A stretch of 64,000 nt of DNA from Treponema sp. UBA4873 (GTDB taxonomy: Bacteria; Spirochaetota; Spirochaetia; Treponematales; Treponemataceae): positions 124,001 through 188,000 of the forward strand of contig DHDP01000019.1 in the NCBI GenBank assembly GCA_002399405.1. The letters are read 5' to 3'. Position 1 is the stretch's first letter. Each line of letters begins with the position of its first letter. The notes under the pieces are model-generated. The model was not told the origin of the DNA and did not search any database. It was given only the letters and a program-made list of their open reading frames with translations. Below, piece after piece: positions 44,168 to 51,254 of the stretch. Position numbers and translations under genes: made by a program.

Positions 44168-45556
44168 CTAAAATTTCAGCTTCCCCAGTTCTTCCATAAG
44201 TGCAGGTCTTCTTTTATATTCCTGCATCCACTGCTGCTTCAACGAGGCAGCCTTCTCTTTTCCGGAGTCATACTTATGCAGCTTCTTAAGGTATCCCGTT
44301 AGTTCTTTATACTGCCCGCGGTTCGATACACGTTTTATTTCATCGGAAAGACATTCTTCATACATGTCCGCAATCTGCCGGTCATACTCCGGGTACAGAT
44401 ATTTTTCATATGCATCAAGTTCAAGCAGCGAATGATATTTCCGGTGATGTGCGCTGACCGAACGGAATAAATCATCGATCATATTTTCTTCTATATATAT
44501 ACGGTTTTCCAGCCCGGAATCCAGATTCAGTGCAAGAATTTCTTTTAATGCCGTCTGCCACTCCGAAGGCTGGAAAAGGGACTTGTATTCGAGATACTGA
44601 TCCCAGTTATTTCTTCTGTCCGTTTTCAGCAGATGTTGCAGCATCTGAATATATTTTTCTTTCTGACCGGATTCCCTGTAGATTTTTTTTAATGCGTTAT
44701 CCGCATCACAAATTATTCCGGGATACATTGCGTTTTTTTCTTTTAAATGCAGTAAAAGCTTTTCCGCCTTGTCGTATTCTTTCTGTCCGCAATAGTCGTC
44801 AACAAGCAGCGTACAGATTTCCGGCATTTCTGAATACGTACTCATAAGAGAAAAAATTTCTTCCCGGCTGTAATTCAGTTTCTGCATGCACCCGATTTTC
44901 TGCTTTATATCAGTCTCAAGTTTGAACCGGTTTGTCCACCCGCTGCCGTACATTTCTCCTTTCTTCGTCCGTTCTATTCTGCCGTCCAGCCAGCTGATTT
45001 TTGACTTTAATGATTCCTCATCGGTAAAATTTTCAAAATAAATTCTATACAAATCATCCTGAATGTAATCGATGATTTTGTCATTTTCGATATTAACTTC
45101 AAACCATTTCCGGTACTCTGCTGTCTGTTTTTTATCCGCCTGTACAAGCAGTGTGTTCCATGCCTCTGAAATCTCATCCATTATACCGGAGATACAGCCG
45201 TCAGAATCATCTATTTGCAGACTGCCGGTCTTTTTTATCAGATGCATAAGCAGTCCGGACGCTGTCTCTGTCTGACCGTTTTTCAGAAGAGGGAGAATCG
45301 TACCGGCAAAGAAACCGTCCACATCGCGTTCAAAGCCTGACGACGAACGGTAATCAATAAAGCCGCTGTTGTCCCCATGGCGGGCAAAAATGTAATTAAT
45401 TTCATTTTTAAATGCTTTGAGCTGCGACGCATTCCCTGAAGAAGCAAGGCCGCATTGAATCAATGTCCGGAATTTTTCGTTTGTTTCTGCATAGTTCAGG
45501 ACAAACGTTTTCAATTCATCAGGATCGGCATTCTGAATGATTTCTTTGTAGTTCAT
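44168..45556 (-). CDS. Homologue of the C-terminal region of SWIM zinc finger proteins, no SWIM domain
   Basis: 462 residues from ATG 45556 (MNYKEIIQNADPDEL); an ORF start at 45610 adds 18 residues that the truncated copy at 24062-24438 does not support. All-helical, TPR-like protein (repeated 'A.KLLLHLKEKN', 'YIQMLQHLLKTDR'). The end YKELTGYLKKLHKYDSGKEK ... RRPALMEELGKL is the usual tail of SWIM zinc finger family proteins, but the CxCx(n)CxH zinc motif is absent. Function unknown; probably a scaffold. A partly deleted copy lies 20 kb to the left. Confidence 0.65.
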   Translation of the reverse strand: MNYKEIIQNADPDELKTFVLNYAETNEKFRTLIQCGLASSGNASQLKAFKNEINYIFARHGDNSGFIDYRSSSGFERDVDGFFAGTILPLLKNGQTETASGLLMHLIKKTGSLQIDDSDGCISGIMDEISEAWNTLLVQADKKQTAEYRKWFEVNIENDKIIDYIQDDLYRIYFENFTDEESLKSKISWLDGRIERTKKGEMYGSGWTNRFKLETDIKQKIGCMQKLNYSREEIFSLMSTYSEMPEICTLLVDDYCGQKEYDKAEKLLLHLKEKNAMYPGIICDADNALKKIYRESGQKEKYIQMLQHLLKTDRRNNWDQYLEYKSLFQPSEWQTALKEILALNLDSGLENRIYIEENMIDDLFRSVSAHHRKYHSLLELDAYEKYLYPEYDRQIADMYEECLSDEIKRVSNRGQYKELTGYLKKLHKYDSGKEKAASLKQQWMQEYKRRPALMEELGKLKF

Positions 45557-45666
45557 ACTTACCAGCATACGGCATGACTTAAAAACAAACAAGCTTGAAC
45601 ATACTGACAAAACAATTTGACTTTTGGTAACATAGTTCTAAGCAGGCAAACACCTGCTGCGACGAT

Positions 45667-46332
45667 TCATGCAAGCATTTCTTCTATAAGCAGTCCGATA
45701 TTTGTTCCGATTTCATGTTCCAAAGCCCTGTAATCCGTCGCGTAGTTTTTTGAGTTTTGAATTGCTGTTTTGATTTTATCTTTATAATTGAGGCTGAAGT
45801 GCAGACTGCGTTTACTGTATCCACCGCCAAGTTTATCCATTAGATACAGCTCTGTCTGCGTACGTTTTCCAGTTTTCTTATTCTCAAGCAGTACTGCCCT
45901 GTCATATTCAGAAACGTCACAAAAATGAAGCAGCAGCCAGAACTCAATACAAGGATTTGTTATACAGAATCGAATTTCTTTCTTTTCATCTGCGTCGACC
46001 AGCTGCTGATACTGCACTTCCGTAAAGCTGTGCTGGTCGCGATCCGCAATAATACACAGCTGATCACCAGGGAAAAAATTTGATACATCCTTTATTGCTT
46101 TTTTTGCTTCCATATAGATATTAAGCGGATTACTGCCCGTATTTCTCTCATGTTTGACAGGTATTATTTCTATAAGCGGATGTATCCCTATTTCATCACC
46201 AAATTCCATGATCCCTTTAAAATACTGATATTCAGTACGTCTTCCTTCGCACGCAATAAAGTATCGTTTCTTCGGTTCTTCAGAGAATGAATCTTCTTTA
46301 TATCGTTCTCCATAAGGCTGTTCTACTCTCAT
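45667..46332 (-). CDS. rloB: RloB-like protein (AbiLii component)
   Basis: 221 residues. The RloB family has a TOPRIM/OLD-like fold: the first acidic residue lies in FIACEGRRTEYQYFKG (near 26-41), the DxD in CIIADRDQH (near 92-100), then TNPCIEFWLLLHF. It may therefore be a nuclease acting with the ATPase encoded 12 nt upstream. RloA/RloB pairs correspond to the AbiL abortive infection system. Reads in the same direction as the ATPase. Confidence 0.88.
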   Translation of the reverse strand: MRVEQPYGERYKEDSFSEEPKKRYFIACEGRRTEYQYFKGIMEFGDEIGIHPLIEIIPVKHERNTGSNPLNIYMEAKKAIKDVSNFFPGDQLCIIADRDQHSFTEVQYQQLVDADEKKEIRFCITNPCIEFWLLLHFCDVSEYDRAVLLENKKTGKRTQTELYLMDKLGGGYSKRSLHFSLNYKDKIKTAIQNSKNYATDYRALEHEIGTNIGLLIEEMLA

Positions 46333-46344
46333 CCGTAGTACTCC

Positions 46345-47730
46345 TTATTCCGTCTCCGACGCATCATCGGAAGGAAAAAAAGTGTCAAACAGGGGAACGC
46401 CGCCGTAGCGTCCGTCAAGATACGGTTTTTCTATCTTTTTATCGAACCTCTCCTTGAACCGGTCAAACGGATACAACACACTTTCTCCCATTTTTCCCTT
46501 CTCAACAAAGAAAATTTCGTCCTGACGAAGAATATCAAGATCAAGCAGATGACTTTCATGCGTACTGACAATCAGCTGAATATTCCGCTTTTCTGCAATC
46601 CGCAAAAATGTTTTTATAAAATGAATCGTAAGCTGGGAGTGCAAGCTGCGGTCTATTTCATCAATGACAAAAACAGAGTTTTCTTTCGTACTGAGAATTA
46701 CGGAAAGCAGATCAAGAAGCCGCTGAGTACCGTCAGATTCTTCCGCCAGAGAAAAAGCAACACCGGGGATATTATTATGTTCAAAAGTAACTTCCGTAAA
46801 CACGGGCTTTCTGTCTTTGTAGGTAACAAAAATAAGCTGCCCGTTAACATTCATTTTAAAACCGCAGTCTTTGCACTCAGACTCGGAAGGCACTCGTTCG
46901 CAGTCGGGCGGACAATGCCTCTGCAACTCTTCCTCTATTTCTGTCCGAAACCGGCCGGAAGTTTTATCAAGTGCCTGTTCTTTTGTTATTTCCGTTTGAA
47001 TTACATTGGATATTCCTGTTGCAAATGATTTCAGCGCCTCAAGCATTTGTGATGACTTTGCCTTTGACAGGCAGTCATATCCGGTGATCGACGTCTCCGG
47101 AAAAGAAATATTCAGGGAACGAAACCACTCGTATATTTTCTTGAATATCTGCATATCAGGATTTTCGGTATATAAGTCTTCCTTATTGGTGACAAGATTC
47201 GAGAGAAATAAACCGTTCTGAACCGCTTTGTAATCAGTAAGATATACATTCATCCGTTCTGCAGAATCTTTTTTTATCAGCGAGTTATCGAATATAATCT
47301 GTTTGGTAACGGTATTTCTGGTAAAAAGTTCACGGTTACGGTCTTTTCCGAGTTCTATGAACCACTCCTCCGTAATCTGACGTAAAGCAATCTGCATCTC
47401 AAACCCATACGCGTATATTTTACCATCAATACAAATTTCAAATTCAAAATAAGAATTCTTTTCTTTGTTTGAAGGATCAAGCTTAAAATAGGAATCATTC
47501 GGTACTTTTTCTGGTCCGAGAAAAAGCACTGCACTAAAATACTTCATGGCCTTGATAAAATTGGATTTTCCGGCCGCATTCGCGCCATATAATGCCCCAA
47601 ATTTAAGCAGTTTCATATCATCTGCCTGATATACCCGGTCTTTATACCTTTGTACCGGCCCCGCAATAAGGGAAAGCGTTTGATTTTTATTGAATGAAAG
47701 AAAATTACCGACGGTAAAACGTACTAACAT
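46345..47730 (-). CDS. rloA: RloA-like AAA family ATPase (AbiLi component)
   Basis: 461 residues from ATG 47730 (MLVRFTVGNFLSFN, the family start), preceded by GGAG; the longer frame from 47778 crosses the promoter. SMC/OLD-type ATPase: Walker A GANAAGKSNF near 49-58; a zinc-site-like cluster C-x3-C ... C-x2-C (HCPPDCERVPSESECKDCGF) near 265-283; signature LAEESDGTQRLLDL; Walker B VFVIDEIDRSLH near 350; STHES near 385. Partner of RloB. Confidence 0.88.
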   Translation of the reverse strand: MLVRFTVGNFLSFNKNQTLSLIAGPVQRYKDRVYQADDMKLLKFGALYGANAAGKSNFIKAMKYFSAVLFLGPEKVPNDSYFKLDPSNKEKNSYFEFEICIDGKIYAYGFEMQIALRQITEEWFIELGKDRNRELFTRNTVTKQIIFDNSLIKKDSAERMNVYLTDYKAVQNGLFLSNLVTNKEDLYTENPDMQIFKKIYEWFRSLNISFPETSITGYDCLSKAKSSQMLEALKSFATGISNVIQTEITKEQALDKTSGRFRTEIEEELQRHCPPDCERVPSESECKDCGFKMNVNGQLIFVTYKDRKPVFTEVTFEHNNIPGVAFSLAEESDGTQRLLDLLSVILSTKENSVFVIDEIDRSLHSQLTIHFIKTFLRIAEKRNIQLIVSTHESHLLDLDILRQDEIFFVEKGKMGESVLYPFDRFKERFDKKIEKPYLDGRYGGVPLFDTFFPSDDASETE

Positions 47731-47754
47731 ACTGTCGTCTCCATGTATATATGA

Positions 47755-47783
47755 ATTATACAGTATATATCGGCACATTTCAA
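47755..47783 (-). promoter_or_regulatory. Promoter of the AbiL-like operon
   Basis: Minus strand TTGAAA (47778-47783), 17-nt spacer, TATAAT (47755-47760). The leader is about 20 nt. Confidence 0.65.
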
Positions 47784-47787
47784 CGAA

Positions 47788-47830
47788 AAATACATTTTAT
47801 TTGTGATTTTATCACATTCAAAATGTATTT
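47788..47830. promoter_or_regulatory. 43-bp palindrome shared by the divergent AbiL and CBASS promoters
   Basis: Left arm 47788-47807 and right arm 47811-47830 are complementary at 16 or more of 20 positions around a TTT centre: AAATACATTTT ... GTGAT / ATCAC ... AAAATGTATTT. It is 5 nt from the AbiL -35 box and 6 nt from the CBASS -35 box. T-runs on both sides could also make it a two-way terminator, but a terminator between divergent promoters would be pointless, so an operator or activator site is more likely. Confidence 0.6.
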
Positions 47831-47836
47831 TTTTTA

Positions 47837-47865
47837 TTGACACGTAAGAAACTATTTATTATCTT
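47837..47865 (+). promoter_or_regulatory. Promoter of the CBASS operon
   Basis: TTGACA (47837-47842), 17-nt spacer, TATCTT (47860-47865). It predicts a long leader of nearly 200 nt before the DUF2188 gene. Confidence 0.6.
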
Positions 47866-47900
47866 GATTGTTGTGAGTATCAGCGTTGCGCTCTGCCCAT

Positions 47901-47948
47901 AAAAAAAAGACGTCCCTACCGACCAAAGTAAGAAGACGCCTTTTATAC
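47901..47948 (+). other. Hairpin in the CBASS leader, possible attenuator
   Basis: AAAGACGTC (47906-47914) can pair with GACGCCTTT (47935-47943) with one mismatch; A8 precedes and T4 follows. It lies about 30-75 nt into the predicted transcript. It could be a partial terminator, or a minus-strand one since the A-run gives T8 on that strand. Confidence 0.3.
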
Positions 47949-48067
47949 AAACTCAGCCAGATAGTATCCGGTGAATTTTTTCTATAATAGCTCAGCCCTT
48001 TAACTTTTACTACTATACAAAAATCCACCTTATTATCTGACCAAAAAATTATGGAGGTGAGAATACT

Positions 48068-48292
48068 ATGAGTAACTCTCATCATGTCGTACCTAACCAC
48101 AATGGTGGTTGGGACGTAAAAAAAGGTGGATCAGAGAGAGCATCTGTCCACGCAGAAACAAAACAGGAAGCCATTACTAGTGGCCGGGATATCAGCCGTA
48201 ATCAGCACACGGAATTTTACATTCATGGTACTGACGGCAGGATTCAGTCAAAGGACAGTCACGGAAACGATCCGCGCAATATCAAGGGGTAA
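48068..48292 (+). CDS. DUF2188 domain protein, first gene of the CBASS operon
   Basis: 74 residues: HHVVPNHNGGWDVKKGG, HAETKQEAITSGRDIS, FYIHGTDGRIQSKDSHG, all DUF2188 features (small alpha/beta fold, unknown function). ATG 48068 has a strong TGGAGGTGA upstream. The gene ends 5 nt before the CD-NTase start, so the two are surely coexpressed. Its role in the defence operon is not known. Confidence 0.85.
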   Translation: MSNSHHVVPNHNGGWDVKKGGSERASVHAETKQEAITSGRDISRNQHTEFYIHGTDGRIQSKDSHGNDPRNIKG

Positions 48293-48297
48293 AACAG

Positions 48298-49245
48298 ATG
48301 GCTAACTGCAGCAACAAATTTTGTACATTTAACGATTCTATTACGTTAACGGATACGCAGGAAGAAAACCTGCGACGAGGCCGAGATTCCCTACGAGATG
48401 AAATAAAACAATACTATAAGGATAAAAATTTAAATCAACCGCAGTTTTGTGGACAGGGCTCATTCGCGATGCGTACAACAATACAACAGGACGGTGAAGA
48501 TTATGACTTGGACGATGGTGTATACTTGCAGCACTTACCGGAAAACAAATCAGATTGGCCACAAGCAGAAGCGGTACATGCAGAAATAATTGAAGCGGTA
48601 AAAAATCATACAACAACATCGCCATTGGACAAACATGCCTGTGTAAGAGTTCAATACAAGAATGACTATCATATTGATTTAGCGATCTATGCCGAAAACA
48701 AAGACAAAACATACTTAGCCAGAAAAGGTAGTGGACAGTGGGAAGAAAATGATCCAAAATTATTCGATCAGTGGTTTCATGATAAATTGGAAACTTTTGG
48801 TGAGCAATATCGCCGCCTCTGCAGGTATATAAAAAAGTGGTCATATTATAACGGATATTCAGATGAAATTACCGGATTTCTCATCTCTATTCTTGTAGGA
48901 AACAATATTTCATCTGGAGATAATAATGATGATTCAGCCTTAGCAGTAACGTTGGATAAAATTGTTACGAATCTTAAACAGGATAGATGTATTACCCGTC
49001 CAGTCGAACCTCATAAAAATATGACCGAAAAATTTTCAGATGACGAGTTTCAAAAAAGATTTATTGACAGATTTAGTGAATTTAACACTAAGGCTAAGAA
49101 TGCAGTAGATGCAACTACAGAAAAAGAATCATGTGACATCTGGATTTCATTATTCGGCAGCGATTTTCCTGAATCAAATGAATCAGTTTACGATAAATCA
49201 TTCTCGACCAATATCACAGAAGAGGTTCATCCTTGGGGTAACTAG
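48298..49245 (+). CDS. CBASS CD-NTase (cGAS/DncV-like nucleotidyltransferase)
   Basis: 315 residues. The nucleotidyltransferase active site is complete: GQGSFAMRTT near 50-59, the Asp pair in DYDLDDGVYL near 70-79, and the third Asp in HIDLAIY near 126. The rest is the helical lobe. The enzyme makes a cyclic di- or trinucleotide alarm signal on phage infection; which one cannot be read off. In type II CBASS the C-terminus is conjugated by an E2-like protein; here it ends HPWGN, with Asn rather than Gly/Ala last. The TAG stop lies inside the E2-like frame. Confidence 0.9.
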   Translation: MANCSNKFCTFNDSITLTDTQEENLRRGRDSLRDEIKQYYKDKNLNQPQFCGQGSFAMRTTIQQDGEDYDLDDGVYLQHLPENKSDWPQAEAVHAEIIEAVKNHTTTSPLDKHACVRVQYKNDYHIDLAIYAENKDKTYLARKGSGQWEENDPKLFDQWFHDKLETFGEQYRRLCRYIKKWSYYNGYSDEITGFLISILVGNNISSGDNNDDSALAVTLDKIVTNLKQDRCITRPVEPHKNMTEKFSDDEFQKRFIDRFSEFNTKAKNAVDATTEKESCDIWISLFGSDFPESNESVYDKSFSTNITEEVHPWGN

Positions 49246-49915
49246 TTTTTATATTCGGGATAGTTCTATATTTCGTAAAGAATTATTACTCGCTAAGAAG
49301 TATCCCGACTTAAAGTGGCGCTGGATAAACGATAAACCAGTTCTCTCAGGCATATATCATTTTACAGGAAGTCACAAGGAAATTTCGCTAAGTCAAGATT
49401 TTAATTTACGAATTGAGTTCCCGGAAAATTATCCAGACAACTTACCGACCGTATATGAATTAGATGGTCAAATACCCTCTGACTATCATACGAATCCCGG
49501 TAAGCAACTCTGTCTGGGAGTTACAGCAGACATAGGAATAATTTTTCATAAAAAACCCGATTTGCAAACTTTTATTGAAAAAATACTGAATCCTTATTTA
49601 TACAGGTGGATTTATCTACAAAAATACGGAATTGCGCCATGGGGAGAACGGCCTCACGGTATTGCAGGAATATATGAATTTTACTCTGAGTTCTTTCACA
49701 TAAAGAGTATTTCTGTAACCATCTCATTACTCTCATTAGCCATTACGAAAAATGACAGAGCAAATTCATTATGTCCCTGTGGTTCCGGTAAAAAAGTAAA
49801 GTCGTGCCACAGAAAAAGTATTCATAAATTATATACTGCGGTTCCAGTAACTACACTAGTTGATGATTATCGTCTTTTACAAAATGAGGAAGAAAAAAAC
49901 AATGAAACATTTTGA
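49178..49915 (+). CDS. CBASS-associated E2-like (UBC) protein with C-terminal SEC-C motif
   Basis: 245 residues if started at ATG 49178. UBC-like core: RIEFPENYPDNLPTVYELDG then HTNPGKQLCLGV, whose Cys (near 112) fits the E2 catalytic cysteine. The end carries a SEC-C zinc motif CPCGSGKKVKSCH (near 198-210). A stand-alone E2 without E1 or JAB proteins is the type II-short CBASS layout, in which E2 primes the cyclase. The start is uncertain: no ATG, GTG or TTG lies in frame between 49178 and the first conserved residues (about 49255), and 49178 has no ribosome binding site and overlaps the cyclase by 68 nt. Confidence 0.8.
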   Translation: MNQFTINHSRPISQKRFILGVTSFYIRDSSIFRKELLLAKKYPDLKWRWINDKPVLSGIYHFTGSHKEISLSQDFNLRIEFPENYPDNLPTVYELDGQIPSDYHTNPGKQLCLGVTADIGIIFHKKPDLQTFIEKILNPYLYRWIYLQKYGIAPWGERPHGIAGIYEFYSEFFHIKSISVTISLLSLAITKNDRANSLCPCGSGKKVKSCHRKSIHKLYTAVPVTTLVDDYRLLQNEEEKNNETF

Positions 49916-50540
49916 TAAATTTATTACATGTACAGTTATTCTGTATATAATGATTGATTCTTTCTGGAGGAAAATTAATTTTGATATGCTCCCCTCTCCT
50001 TGGGGAACTATTATAGAATTATTAATAGGACCTCTCATTATTCTTTCAATAGAAAACTGGCTTATTTTCCATATTTTTTGGAAAACAAAATATTTAGGAA
50101 AATTGTTACAAATGCTATTTGATACAAATCCATCAATGTATGGGACATGGGCAGGAACAATAAAATACAAATATCAAACAGAACAAGAAAAATCGGTATT
50201 TCTTGTTATCACACAACCTGATGCTTATTCAATATACTGTCGTCTGTTTACTGATGAAAGAGAAAGCACCAGTGAGACGACATCTTTTTTACAAGATGCA
50301 GATTCAAAAAAACTTATTTATACATACAGAGCTGATGAAGCTGTAGAAAATAAAGAAACAAATGAAATGCACATGGGCGTTACTGAATTAAAATTATCAG
50401 TCATAAACAAAGCTGTTTTTTTCAGCGGTTTCTATTGTACAGATAGAAAAACAAGGGGATCAATTACTCTTAAAAGGATTAGCAAAAAATACGCGACATC
50501 ATATCAGGATGCACAAAGTTTAAACATTCGTTCAAAATAA
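49902..50540 (+). CDS. Cap15-like CBASS effector (two membrane helices plus beta-barrel)
   Basis: 212 residues from ATG 49902 behind GAGGAAG; overlaps the E2-like gene by 14 nt. Two N-terminal hydrophobic segments at about 5-22 and 30-57 (TIIELLIGPLIILSIENWLI), then a beta-rich domain opening SMYGTWAGTIKYKY (near 79-92), the pattern of the SMODS-associated beta-barrel effector Cap15. Family knowledge: on binding the cyclic nucleotide it oligomerises and disrupts the inner membrane. Last gene of the operon; the AbiL-CBASS block ends 24 nt before the convergent metallopeptidase gene. Confidence 0.82.
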   Translation: MKHFDKFITCTVILYIMIDSFWRKINFDMLPSPWGTIIELLIGPLIILSIENWLIFHIFWKTKYLGKLLQMLFDTNPSMYGTWAGTIKYKYQTEQEKSVFLVITQPDAYSIYCRLFTDERESTSETTSFLQDADSKKLIYTYRADEAVENKETNEMHMGVTELKLSVINKAVFFSGFYCTDRKTRGSITLKRISKKYATSYQDAQSLNIRSK

Positions 50541-50564
50541 ATACGAACATAAACCAGTTGTCCT

Positions 50565-51254
50565 TCATATTTCCATCTTCACCCCGTTCTTTGTCAGCCA
50601 GGCCTTTGCCTCTTCATACTGCGGAACAAGTAAAGACACTGTTCCCCAAAAATCCTGCGTATGTTTATGATACTTAAGATGCACAAGCTCGTGTGCAAGC
50701 AGATAATCAAATACGAATTGAGGGGCCATAACACAGCGCCAGTTCAGGTAGATATTTCCGGTGGGAGTGCATGAGCCCCAGCGCGTCTTCATATCACGGA
50801 CTGCTATTTTTTTCGGCTGGACGGGTATTTTTCCCGAAAAGACTTTATACCGTTCCGAAAGCATAATCCGGCATTCATTTCTATAAAAAAGAAGAAATTC
50901 TTTTCTGGGATCTTTTACACCGATTGGAAGAATAAATGCAGTATCGGAAAAAATCAGGTGTTTTATTTTGACCTGTTCTGATTTAGCATACGTAAGAGGA
51001 TAATTCTGACCTTTGAAGAGATATGACTGTCCCGTTTCAAAATGCCGTTCTATGCGTTCGTCGTTTGAAATACGCCATAATTCCTGATTTTTTACAATTG
51101 CGTATTCTTTTGTATCAAGATATTTCCGTATATCGCTCTCTTTCATTTCCCGGGGCACAAGGACAGCAAGAGTACCATCGCGTTCAACAACGATGCTCAT
51201 TGTTTTTTTGCGGGCTGTCCGTTTTACAACGACTTCCGTTTCACGCCATTGCAC
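50565..51254 (-). CDS. YgjP-type zinc metallopeptidase (M48/WLM-like), trailing the type I R-M operon
   Basis: 229 residues. The zinc site is HELVHLKYHKH (near 192-202: HExxH plus a downstream His). N-terminal half is the typical beta-rich YgjP part (KKTMSIVVERDGTLAVLVP). The start overlaps the hsdR stop by 14 nt, so it is the fourth gene of the operon. Genes of this family often accompany type I restriction systems; a role in controlled breakdown of R subunits or in clearing DNA-protein crosslinks is inference. Confidence 0.88.
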   Translation of the reverse strand: MQWRETEVVVKRTARKKTMSIVVERDGTLAVLVPREMKESDIRKYLDTKEYAIVKNQELWRISNDERIERHFETGQSYLFKGQNYPLTYAKSEQVKIKHLIFSDTAFILPIGVKDPRKEFLLFYRNECRIMLSERYKVFSGKIPVQPKKIAVRDMKTRWGSCTPTGNIYLNWRCVMAPQFVFDYLLAHELVHLKYHKHTQDFWGTVSLLVPQYEEAKAWLTKNGVKMEI

